From the NCBI RefSeq assembly GCF_018141525.1, contig NZ_CP064655.1, positions 124,001-188,000 on the forward strand: DNA of 64,000 nt, given 5' to 3'. The first letter of the stretch is position 1. Every line of letters starts with the position of its first letter. The notes below the pieces were generated by a model. It did no database searches. It saw nothing but the letters and a program-made list of their open reading frames with translations, and was not told where the DNA came from. This DNA is from Miltoncostaea marina (lineage in GTDB: Bacteria > Actinomycetota > Thermoleophilia > Miltoncostaeales > Miltoncostaeaceae). A program made the position numbers and the translations under genes. This document shows, one piece after another, positions 23,546 to 31,835 of the stretch.

Positions 23546-24789
23546 GCGCCCGCCCCCACGGGGGCCCGGGGTCCCGTGCCGAGCGCGTCCTCGACCAGCG
23601 CGCCGAGCACGCGCCCGGCGTCGAACCACTCCGCGGCGATTTCGCGGGCCGCGCGCGCGTGGCGGGCGGGGTCGGCGACGACCGCCTCGATCGCCGCCAG
23701 GGCGCCGTCCGCGGAGTCGAAGGCGAGCACGCCGAGCCCGGCGGGGGGCGACGGCGCGAAGCCGGTGTCCTGCACAACGACCGGGCGGCCGCAGGCGAGG
23801 TAGCACGCGCTGCGGCAGCTGAACCAGCCCGACCGGCCGGTGACGTAGCCGCCCTTCGCGACGCTCAGCTCGGCCCGCGACGAGCGGATGTACGCCCGGT
23901 AGGCCTCGGGCGTGCCGCAGGCGGCGAAGGCGTCGCGCACCCGCCAGCCCGCCGCGGCGAGCACCTCGGCCGGGGTCCCCGCCGCGCTCGCGCCGTCCCC
24001 CGGCGACTCCCAGCCGGCGTGGCGCAGCGACCCGAGGGCGATCTCGAGCGGCACGGGCGAGCGCGCCGGCAGCGTCAGCAGCCGGCGCAGCTCGACGTCC
24101 TTCTGGCCCAGCACGCGCCCGCGCGCCTCGACCGGCGGGTAGCTCGTCCAGCTCATCACGGTCGTGAGGGCGTCGCCGGCCGCCGCCGCGGGCGGCCAGT
24201 CGGCGAGGACCACCGGCTGGCGCGTCGGCAGCCAGCGGTGGCCCGTCGCGAACGGGCCGTCGGCCACCCGCGAGCCGAAGCTGAACGTGACGTCGTGCGC
24301 GTCCACCCGGCGCGCGAATGCGCCCGCCGGATCCTCGATGATCCGCGCCTGCGTGAACACCGGGTCGGAGTCGATGTACGCGAGCCGGGGGATGCCGCGG
24401 TAGCGGCCGGGGTCCTCGAGCGTGCCGGAGACGTTCACCAGGAGGTCGGCCGACCGCAGGATCTCCGCGCGCCGGCGGTCCGGGACCCCGTACCAGCGGC
24501 CCTCGAGCGGCGAGCGGTACATCCAGCGGCCGCCGAGGCCGGCGCGCTCCATCACGGCGGCGAGGTGGCGCACGTTGGCGTGCCCGTCGGCCACCCAGCT
24601 GGCGGGGTCCGCGCCGCCGTCGAGCCGGTACGGCCACTCGCCCGAGTCCTCGAGGTACCAGACGTCGTGGCCCAGCCGCGCGAGCCCCGCCGGGTACTGC
24701 ACGTAGTCCCAGGCGACGCCGCCGAGGCGGGGGTGCTGCGCGATCAGGCCGGTCACGACCACGCGCAGCCGGGACGCGGTCCGGGTCAT
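23542..24789 (-). CDS. CgeB-like glycosyltransferase, copy 3
   Basis: At 415 residues this is the longest of the three paralogues. Landmarks are VVVTGLIAQHPRLGGVAWDY, WYLEDSGEWPYRLDGGADP, RLAYIDSDPVFTQARI, GQKDVELRRLLTLPAR, LSVAKGGYVTGRSGWFSCRS and ACGRPVVVQDTGFAPSP. It carries a ~20-residue insertion around GWESPGDGASAAGTP that the other copies lack. ATG 24789 overlaps the ABC exporter stop and its own stop overlaps the pyruvyltransferase start. It is probably the first of the three transferases to be translated after the exporter. Confidence 0.82.
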   Translation of the reverse strand: MTRTASRLRVVVTGLIAQHPRLGGVAWDYVQYPAGLARLGHDVWYLEDSGEWPYRLDGGADPASWVADGHANVRHLAAVMERAGLGGRWMYRSPLEGRWYGVPDRRRAEILRSADLLVNVSGTLEDPGRYRGIPRLAYIDSDPVFTQARIIEDPAGAFARRVDAHDVTFSFGSRVADGPFATGHRWLPTRQPVVLADWPPAAAAGDALTTVMSWTSYPPVEARGRVLGQKDVELRRLLTLPARSPVPLEIALGSLRHAGWESPGDGASAAGTPAEVLAAAGWRVRDAFAACGTPEAYRAYIRSSRAELSVAKGGYVTGRSGWFSCRSACYLACGRPVVVQDTGFAPSPPAGLGVLAFDSADGALAAIEAVVADPARHARAAREIAAEWFDAGRVLGALVEDALGTGPRAPVGAGA

Positions 24790-26576
24790 CGGCGCGACCG
24801 CGCGGCGGCGCGCGACCCGCGGACCCCGGCCGGCGCGTCGGTCGACACCACCCGTCCCTCGGCGAGCTGCAGGTAGGCGTCGCAGCGCGCGAGCGTCGAG
24901 AGCCGGTGGGCGATCATCACGACGGTGCGGCCCTCCATGAGCCGCTCCATCGCGTCGATCATCATCGCCTCGGTCGCGACGTCGACCGCGCTCGTCGGCT
25001 CGTCGAGGATGAGGATCGGGGCGTCGGTCAGGAAGGCCCGGGCCAGCGAGATGCGCTGGCGCTCGCCCCCCGACAGGGTCATGCCGCGCTCGCCCACCAG
25101 GGTGTCGTAGCCGTCGGGCAGCGCCTCGACGACGTCGTGGACGCCCGCCGCGCGCGCGGCGGCGGCGATCTCGTCCAGCCGCGCGCCGGGCCGCCCGTAC
25201 GCGATGTTCTCCGCGATCGTCGTGGAGAACAGCACCGGCTCCTGCAGGACGACGGCGAACTGGCTGCGCAGGTCGGCGACCCGCAGGTCGCGGATGTCCC
25301 GGCCGTCGAGCAGCACGCGGCCGGCGCCCGGGTCGTGGAAGCGCATCATGAGCCCGACGAGGGTCGTCTTGCCGGAGCCCGTGCGGCCGGCGATGCCGAG
25401 GCGCGTGCCGGGCGGGATCGCGAACGAGATGTCGTGCAGCACCGGGCGCGCCGGGTCGTAGCCGAAGGTGACGCCCTCGAAGGTGATCGCGCCCTCGGCG
25501 CGCCGCGCGGGCCGCGGGTACCGGGGGTCGGCGACGTCCGGCTCCTGGTCGAGCACGAACAGCGCCCGCTCGGCGCTGGCGAGCGACTCCTGCAGCGTGG
25601 TGACCGAGTGCGCGATGGTGCTCATCGGCTGGTAGAGCTGCACGAGGTAGGCCATCACCACGAGCAGGCTGCCGAGGGTGATCACGCCGTCCTGGACGTG
25701 CGAGACGCCGATGTAGAGGGCGGCCGCCGTGCCGACGGCGACGGTGAGGGCCGTCAGCAGGCCGAACAGGCCCTCCGCCACCGCGAGCCGGATGCGGGCG
25801 GACGTGCTGGCGCGGGAGCGCTCGACGTAGCGCACGTGCTCGCGGTCCTCCTGCCCGAACGCCTTCACCACGCGCAGCCCGGAGAGCGCCTCCTGCACCA
25901 CCGCCATGGCCGAGCTGTCGAGGGTGCGCTCGCGCGCCCACCCGGCGCGCAGGCGCCGGCGGAAGGCGATCGTCAGGGCGACCAGCACGGGCGCGACGGC
26001 GAGCGCGACCAGGGCGAGCTGCCAGTCGATGGACGCGGTGACGGCGATCATGCCCGCCACCATCAGCCCCGAGCTCACGAAGGGCGTGACCCCGTTGACG
26101 GCGATCCACTGGATGGCCGGCGCGTCGTACTGGATGCGGTAGAGCGAGTCCGTCACGCCGCGCCGGTCGTGGTACGTGAGCGACAGCCGCTGGACGTGCC
26201 CGAAGAGCGCGGTCCGGAACCCGAGGACCAGCCGTTCGCCGGTGGAGGTCTCGAGCACGTCCTTCGCGAAGGTCGTCAGCTGCGACGCGAGCGCGATCAG
26301 CACGACCAGCGCGGTCACCACCGCCAGCAGGCCGCCCTTCGAGTCGGTCATGCCGTCCGGCAGCACGCCGAGCCAGCCGGGCACCGGCTCGTCGCCGATC
26401 ACGTTGTCGACGGCGATCTTCAGCGGCAGCGGGGCCAGCAGCGCGAGCGGGGCCGCGAGGAGCCCGAGCGCGAACAGGCCGCCGATGTGCGGCCAGTGGT
26501 CGCGCGCCTGCACCAGCAGCCGCCGGTAGACGCGCAGGTCGCCGCCGGGCGGCCCGGGGGCGCGCGGCTCAGCCAT
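24786..26576 (-). CDS. ABC exporter, fused membrane and ATPase domains (MsbA/MDR type)
   Basis: This 596-residue half-transporter is expected to homodimerise. Six transmembrane helices fill about residues 30-325. The ATPase domain (about 350-585) has Walker A GRTGSGKTT, Q-loop VVLQEPVLFSTTIAENIAYG, signature LSGGERQRISLARA, Walker B ILILDEPTSAVD and H-loop IAHRLSTL. Such transporters flip lipid-linked or amphipathic products. It starts at ATG 26576 (MAEPRAPG), overlapping the upstream gene by 8 bp. Its place in the operon suggests it exports the product of the surrounding glycosyltransferases. Confidence 0.92.
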   Translation of the reverse strand: MAEPRAPGPPGGDLRVYRRLLVQARDHWPHIGGLFALGLLAAPLALLAPLPLKIAVDNVIGDEPVPGWLGVLPDGMTDSKGGLLAVVTALVVLIALASQLTTFAKDVLETSTGERLVLGFRTALFGHVQRLSLTYHDRRGVTDSLYRIQYDAPAIQWIAVNGVTPFVSSGLMVAGMIAVTASIDWQLALVALAVAPVLVALTIAFRRRLRAGWARERTLDSSAMAVVQEALSGLRVVKAFGQEDREHVRYVERSRASTSARIRLAVAEGLFGLLTALTVAVGTAAALYIGVSHVQDGVITLGSLLVVMAYLVQLYQPMSTIAHSVTTLQESLASAERALFVLDQEPDVADPRYPRPARRAEGAITFEGVTFGYDPARPVLHDISFAIPPGTRLGIAGRTGSGKTTLVGLMMRFHDPGAGRVLLDGRDIRDLRVADLRSQFAVVLQEPVLFSTTIAENIAYGRPGARLDEIAAAARAAGVHDVVEALPDGYDTLVGERGMTLSGGERQRISLARAFLTDAPILILDEPTSAVDVATEAMMIDAMERLMEGRTVVMIAHRLSTLARCDAYLQLAEGRVVSTDAPAGVRGSRAAARSRR

Positions 26577-29163
26577 CCACCGGGCGGCGCACGAGCGGGT
26601 CGGGCACCACCTCGGGCTCGCCGGCCCGTTCGCGGGCGGCCGGGGCCTCCTCGGCGCCGCCGAGCGCGCGGACGGCCTCGCCGAGGGCGCCGCCGGACTC
26701 GCGCAGCATGAGCCCCGCGAGCCCGGCGGCCGCCAGCCCCAGGATCGCGGCCGCCACCGCCGCGCCGTCGGCGAGGGCCAGGCCTGCGAGGACGGCGACG
26801 AGCGCGAGCAGCGCCGCGGCCCAGACCGGCCACGAGGGGACGACGCGCGCGCGCACGAGCTGGGCGCCCCCGCCGTGGTCCTCGACCGCGAACCGCACGC
26901 GGGCCGACCCGAACAGGCCCCCGCGGACGCGCAGGTCCCAGCGATCGAAGGCCCCGCCGCGCTCGACGACGACCTCCCGGGCGGCCAGCGCGCGCTCGAC
27001 GTCATGGATGCGCGTCGCGGGGTCGCGCCAGTCCTCGCACCACCGCCTGACCCCGCGCGGGCGCGGCACCAGGCGGCCCGACGTGCGGCCGCGGCTCCAG
27101 GGCGCGAGGCCGTAGTCGAAGCGGCCCGACATCCGCGCGAGCGGCTGGGCCGCCGTGAGCATCGCGGTGATGGCCCGGAGCCGGAGCCGCTCGCCGGGCG
27201 GTCGCGCCTCGAACCGCGTCCGCAGGCCGCGCGCGGCCGCGCCGGCCAGCGTGGCGACGAGCGCGGCGGCCGCGACGGGCAGCGCCAGCAGGAGGGGCGT
27301 CCACGCGATCCCCACCGTGCCGAGCACGGCGAGCAGCGCGATCGCCAGGTACCACTCGGGCATGAGCGGCGCCGCCGCCAGCGCGCCCGGCGCCCGCTGG
27401 TAGAGCGACTGGAAGGGCGCCGCGCCCCACACGCCGTGGTAGATCCGGCCGGCCCGCCGGCCGATCCGGCGCAGCACGGCGTTGCCGTACACGGATCCGC
27501 CCCAGCTCACGTGGCCGAGCACGTTGTACTTCTCCGGCCACTTGCGCTCGAGCAGCGCCTCCGCCCGCCCGTAGCCGCGCTGCTGGCGCCAGTAGGCCCG
27601 CACGGAGGGGCGCCGGTGGTGCCAGACGACGGCGGCGGGGCTGAAGCCGATGCGCCACCCCGCCGCCTGGATCCTCCAGCAGGCGTCGACGTCGTCGCCG
27701 GCCACGCGGAAGGTGGGGTCGAAGCCGCCGATCGCCGCCAGCGCCGACCGCCGGAAGGCCATGTTGCAGCCGGGGATGTGCTCGGCCTCGGTGTCCGAGA
27801 CCAGGACGTGGATCGGCCCGCCGGGCGCGTGCCCCACCGCGTGCGACACCGGCGGATCCTCGTGGGGGGTGATGTTGGGGCCGCCGATGGCGGCGTAGGC
27901 CGAGGTGAGGAACGACCACGCGAGGTGGCGGAGCCAGTCTGGGTCGGGGTAGGCGTCGTCGTCGAGGTAGGCGACGATCTCGCCGGTCGCGGCCTGCCAC
28001 CCGGTGTTGCGCGCCGCGCTGAGGCCGGCGTTGGCCTGCGAGACGAGCCGCACGCCGAACTCGCCGGCGATGGCGGCGGTGGCGTCCGTGGAGCCGTCGT
28101 CGACGACGATCACCTCGCGATGCGGGTAGTCCACGCGCTCGAGCGCCTCGAGGGTCTGGCGGATGGTCCGCGCGCCGTTGTAGGAGCACACCACCACGGA
28201 GACGGTCGGCCAGTCCACGTCGTGAGGGAACGGCACCGCGTCGAGCGCCCGGGACACGGCCGCCAGCGCCGGCTTCGGCGAGCGGTCGGCGCGCGTCAGG
28301 CCGAACGCCCAGTCGTCGACCGGCGCGCCCGCGCGGTGCCACTCGTCGGTCCAGGAGAAGACGACGGCGCCGGCGCACCCCGCGGCGAAGACCGTGCGCA
28401 GCTGCCAGTCGAGCACCTCGGCCTGGCGCCACTCGCCGTTGCGCATCGCGTCCAGGCCCAGCTCGCTCATCAGCAGCGGGCGGTCGCCGGCGATGTTCTG
28501 CAGTCGGGCGATGTAGGCCGTCAGCCGCTCGCGGGACTCGAGGTAGACGTTGAACGAGACCGCGTCGAGGAACGGCAGCTGCAGGTACTCGGTCGTCGGG
28601 TAGTTGACGTAGGTGACGATCCCCGCCGGGTCCTCCTCCTTGACGGCCCGGTAGAGGACCTCCAGGTGGCGCTCGATGCGCCGCCTGCCGAGCCAGCGCG
28701 CGAGCTGCGCGGGGATCTCGTTGCCCAGCGCGTAGCAGAGCAGCGCCGGGTGCCCGGCCACCGAGCGGACCCGCTCGCGCACCATGCGCTCGACGTCCGG
28801 CGCGCCGCGCGGGTCGGCCAGGTAGCCCACGTACTGCTCGGCCGAGAGGCCGACCATCACGCGCAGCCCGTGGCGGGCGGCGGCGTCGAGCAGCGTGACG
28901 GGCGGCGTCGTGTGGGGGATGCGCACCGTGTTGAAGCCGGCCGCCGCCATCGCCGCGAAGTCGCGCTCGATGGTGTGGTGCGCGCGGTACTCCGCGCCGT
29001 CCGCGTCGGGCGCGAAGGCGCCGTAGGAGACGCCCTTCACCAGCAGGGTGCGCCCGTCGGCGACGATGAACTTACCGCGCACCGCGGGGCGGGACGGCGG
29101 CGCGCCAGGCGCCGGCGGCGGCGCGCCGCCGCGGATGCCGCCCGGTGACGTGGTCGTCGCCAT
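26569..29163 (-). CDS. Glycoside hydrolase-glycosyltransferase GT2 fusion, membrane protein
   Basis: This 864-residue chain has two enzymes. Residues ~28-310 form a GH2/GH5-like TIM barrel: KGVSYGAFAPD, acid/base candidate E149 in YALGNEIP and nucleophile candidate E234 in LMSELGLDA. Residues ~319-560 form a family-2 glycosyltransferase: VSVVVCSYNGARTIRQTLEA, VIVVDDGSTDAT, metal-binding DDD at 401-403 and GDDVDACWRIQAAGW. Two helix pairs follow (about 610-660 and 775-830). There is no signal peptide, so the barrel is probably cytosolic and may act as a transglycosidase or a binding module. The ATG at 29163 lies 8 bp after the PP-loop gene. Confidence 0.85.
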   Translation of the reverse strand: MATTTSPGGIRGGAPPPAPGAPPSRPAVRGKFIVADGRTLLVKGVSYGAFAPDADGAEYRAHHTIERDFAAMAAAGFNTVRIPHTTPPVTLLDAAARHGLRVMVGLSAEQYVGYLADPRGAPDVERMVRERVRSVAGHPALLCYALGNEIPAQLARWLGRRRIERHLEVLYRAVKEEDPAGIVTYVNYPTTEYLQLPFLDAVSFNVYLESRERLTAYIARLQNIAGDRPLLMSELGLDAMRNGEWRQAEVLDWQLRTVFAAGCAGAVVFSWTDEWHRAGAPVDDWAFGLTRADRSPKPALAAVSRALDAVPFPHDVDWPTVSVVVCSYNGARTIRQTLEALERVDYPHREVIVVDDGSTDATAAIAGEFGVRLVSQANAGLSAARNTGWQAATGEIVAYLDDDAYPDPDWLRHLAWSFLTSAYAAIGGPNITPHEDPPVSHAVGHAPGGPIHVLVSDTEAEHIPGCNMAFRRSALAAIGGFDPTFRVAGDDVDACWRIQAAGWRIGFSPAAVVWHHRRPSVRAYWRQQRGYGRAEALLERKWPEKYNVLGHVSWGGSVYGNAVLRRIGRRAGRIYHGVWGAAPFQSLYQRAPGALAAAPLMPEWYLAIALLAVLGTVGIAWTPLLLALPVAAAALVATLAGAAARGLRTRFEARPPGERLRLRAITAMLTAAQPLARMSGRFDYGLAPWSRGRTSGRLVPRPRGVRRWCEDWRDPATRIHDVERALAAREVVVERGGAFDRWDLRVRGGLFGSARVRFAVEDHGGGAQLVRARVVPSWPVWAAALLALVAVLAGLALADGAAVAAAILGLAAAGLAGLMLRESGGALGEAVRALGGAEEAPAARERAGEPEVVPDPLVRRPVDG

Positions 29164-29171
29164 GCGCGCCG

Positions 29172-30335
29172 CTACCCGGGGATGATGTCCGGGTCGCCGG
29201 CCGCCGCGCGCGCGTCGAAGTCGGCGAGGATGGCGTGGACGCCGGCGACCAGGTCGTAGCGCGCGCGGCGCTCGAGCAGCGGCACCAGGTCGGCGTACGC
29301 GTCCCGCAGGTTGCCGACCCAGATCATCCGGTACTCGATCACCGTCTGGAGCAGGTCGCGGTCGATGTCGCGCTCCGCGAACGCGGCCGACTCGCGCAGC
29401 TTGCCGAGCGCGACGAGCATGAGCTTCGTGCGGATGCACTTCTCGCACGTCCCGCAGTTGCCGCTGCCGCGCACGTCGTGCACGCAGACGCGGATGTTGT
29501 CGAGGCCCACCGGCCAGCCGGCGACGAGCGCCGTGCGCTCCAGGCGCGGCATGTAGGTGCCGTGGTGGTGCACCTGCAGGCGGGCGCTCGAGTAGTAGGG
29601 GTCGAGCAGCGGGCTCGAGCCGGCCGGCACCGACGGGTGCTGCGCGTCGATGCTGGCGGCGATGTAGGCGTGCCGGTACGCGCCGCTCAGCACGTGCGCC
29701 GCCGACAGGAACATGGCGCCGAAGGCGCTCTTCGCGAAGAACCAGCCGTCGCCGTCCAGCGACCAGATGTTCGTCCGCATCAGCACCACGTCGGCGCCCA
29801 CGTCGTCGCAGACGCGCCGCGCCGCGTCGATCTTCGCGGCGTCCGGGTTGGAGCGCTCGGCCCGCTCGTCGACGAAGTCGACCAGCAGGCAGGAGCGGAT
29901 GGCGAGCGGGTGGTCCGGGTCGAACCACAGCCGGTTGGCGCGCAGCGTGGCCAGCGAGTCGATCCCGCACGACAGCAGCGAGAGCGCGCGATCGCCCGTG
30001 GGCGGCGGCGCCTCGTGGCCGGCCCACTCGACGGCCGGCGGCGGCCCGAGCTCCGGGTACCAGGAGGCGAGCGTCAGCAGCGGCGCCCGCAGCTGGTCCA
30101 GCAGCATGGGGCACAGCGGCCCCTCCACCCGCACCCGCCGCTCGCCGGCGTGCCAGGCGGGCAGGACGGCGCCGACCAGGAAGGCGTTGGGGTCGGCCGT
30201 GAGCGGCGCGGCGTGGTCGGGCCCCACCTCGTAGTAGAGCGTCTGCTCCGCGCGCGGCGCGTCCTCCCAGGCGATCCGCGCCTCCACGCGGCGCGCGCCG
30301 TCGGTCGCCCGCTCGGCGACGGGCCCGACGATCAC
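29172..30335 (-). CDS. QueC-like PP-loop ATPase with a cysteine cluster
   Basis: This 387-residue protein has a PP-loop motif LLSCGIDSLATLRANR (SCGIDS at 122-127), which binds ATP and adenylates a substrate carboxylate or carbonyl. A later cluster NCGTCEKC (C294, C297, C300, with C284 nearby) resembles the zinc site of QueC. The ~110-residue N-terminal region is not recognised. It starts at GTG 30335, overlapping the monooxygenase stop by 4 nt. No queuosine genes are nearby, so a tRNA role is unlikely. Inside a glycan operon it may activate a carboxylate for amide or nitrile formation. Confidence 0.75.
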   Translation of the reverse strand: MIVGPVAERATDGARRVEARIAWEDAPRAEQTLYYEVGPDHAAPLTADPNAFLVGAVLPAWHAGERRVRVEGPLCPMLLDQLRAPLLTLASWYPELGPPPAVEWAGHEAPPPTGDRALSLLSCGIDSLATLRANRLWFDPDHPLAIRSCLLVDFVDERAERSNPDAAKIDAARRVCDDVGADVVLMRTNIWSLDGDGWFFAKSAFGAMFLSAAHVLSGAYRHAYIAASIDAQHPSVPAGSSPLLDPYYSSARLQVHHHGTYMPRLERTALVAGWPVGLDNIRVCVHDVRGSGNCGTCEKCIRTKLMLVALGKLRESAAFAERDIDRDLLQTVIEYRMIWVGNLRDAYADLVPLLERRARYDLVAGVHAILADFDARAAAGDPDIIPG

Positions 30336-31765
30336 TCGGCCACCGCCGGGGTGCCGAGGAGCTCGGGCGCGCGGGCGGCCGCCGGGCGCGCGGCGGCGTC
30401 GCCGAGGGCGTCGAGCTCGACCTCGAGGAGCGCGCGCACGTCGACGTCGTCCCACCGCGACTCGATGTCGGGCACGGCGGCCAGCCGGTCGAGCAGCGCC
30501 TCGTGTCGCTCGCGGATGCGCGCGATCTCGGTGTACGGGTGGCACTCGAACGCGACCATCGTGTAGAGCGGCACGAAGCGGTCCGGCGCCAGCGCGTGGA
30601 GCCGCTCCTCGATCGCCTTGCGGCGGACGAAGCCCGGGTCACGGGCCGCGCGCGCGAGCTCGTCGAAGTGCCGTTCGGCGAGCGCGATGGCGGCCTCGCC
30701 GTTGTCGAGCCGCTCGGCCTCGAAGGCCGCGAGCGCCGCCGCCCAGTCGTCGTCGGCGCGGTCGAGGCACGCCATCAGGGCCGTGCAGTCCTCGAAGCCC
30801 GCGTTGAGGCCCTGCCCGAGGAACGGCACGAGCGTGTGGGCGGCGTCGCCGATCAGGGCCAGCCATCCGTCGTGCACCCACGGCGCGCAGCCGGAGCTGA
30901 GCAGCGGCGCCGGGGTGCCGTTGAAGAAGTCGTGGGCGAGGTGCTCCACGTTGACCGCGAGGTCGCCGCAGCTGCGGGCGAAGAAGAGGTCGAGCGTGTC
31001 CCGGTCGCACAGGGCCGCGAACGAGACCTCGCCCTGCGAGGGCATGAAGACCGAGACCGTGAAGCTGCCGTCCACGTTCGGGAAGCCGACGATCATGCAG
31101 TCCCCCCGCGGCCACAGGTGCAGCGCGCAGGTCGCGTACGCCGGCGCGCCGGATCGCGAGGGCGGGACCCGCATCTCGCGGTACGAGATCGGCGACAGCC
31201 GCTGGTAGAAGCGGAAGGCGGGGTCCTTCAGCAGGCTCCGCCGCACGGCCGAGAACGCGCCGTCGGCAGCGAGCACCCGCGCGGGGCGCGCCTCGACCGG
31301 CGACCCGGCCGGCGTGCGCAGCGCGATCGTCCGCCGCGCCACGTCGACCGCCACGCAGCGGTGCCCGAAGCGCACGGCGACCCGGGGCTCCCGCTCGGCG
31401 AGGTCGAGCAGCCGCATCGTGAGCTCGGCGCGCGAGGCCGAGAAGATCGCGTCCCGGCGCGGGGTGTAGCGCTGGAAGCGCGTGCCGCCGCCCTCGTCGT
31501 GGATCATCCGGCCCTCGAGGGGCAGCGCGATCTCCCGCACGGCGTCGTCGACCGCGGCGGCCCGCAGGCCGCGCCACCCGCGCTCGGCGAGCGTCAGGTT
31601 GATCGATCGCCCGCCCGGCAGCGGGTTGACGCGGGGGTCCGGCCGTGCCTCGAGGACCTCCACGCCGTAGCCGCGGCGCGCGAGGAGGATCGCGAGCAGC
31701 GTCCCCACCGGTCCCGCCCCCACGATGGTGACGTCGAACGTCCGGTCGGCGTTCCGGCGCGCCAT
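30332..31765 (-). CDS. FAD monooxygenase, kynurenine-3-monooxygenase-like
   Basis: This 477-residue flavoprotein begins with the dinucleotide-binding fold TIVGAGPVGTLLAILLARRG. It continues with GGRSINLTLAERGWRGL, which is highly characteristic of kynurenine 3-monooxygenase. The FAD/ribityl motif is LIGDAAHTLVPFLGQGLNAG. Known relatives hydroxylate kynurenine or similar anthranilate-type aromatics with NADPH and O2. No other tryptophan-catabolic gene is near. It heads the ten-gene glycan operon (ATG 31765), which suggests it makes a hydroxylated aromatic building block. A 70-bp gap separates it from the sigma factor gene upstream. Confidence 0.83.
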   Translation of the reverse strand: MARRNADRTFDVTIVGAGPVGTLLAILLARRGYGVEVLEARPDPRVNPLPGGRSINLTLAERGWRGLRAAAVDDAVREIALPLEGRMIHDEGGGTRFQRYTPRRDAIFSASRAELTMRLLDLAEREPRVAVRFGHRCVAVDVARRTIALRTPAGSPVEARPARVLAADGAFSAVRRSLLKDPAFRFYQRLSPISYREMRVPPSRSGAPAYATCALHLWPRGDCMIVGFPNVDGSFTVSVFMPSQGEVSFAALCDRDTLDLFFARSCGDLAVNVEHLAHDFFNGTPAPLLSSGCAPWVHDGWLALIGDAAHTLVPFLGQGLNAGFEDCTALMACLDRADDDWAAALAAFEAERLDNGEAAIALAERHFDELARAARDPGFVRRKAIEERLHALAPDRFVPLYTMVAFECHPYTEIARIRERHEALLDRLAAVPDIESRWDDVDVRALLEVELDALGDAAARPAAARAPELLGTPAVAE

Positions 31766-31835
31766 GCCGCCCCCTTGGCACCGTGCGATGGAGTGATGGC
31801 GGCGGCGCGAGCGGTCGCGTCGTCGCGTGCAACCC

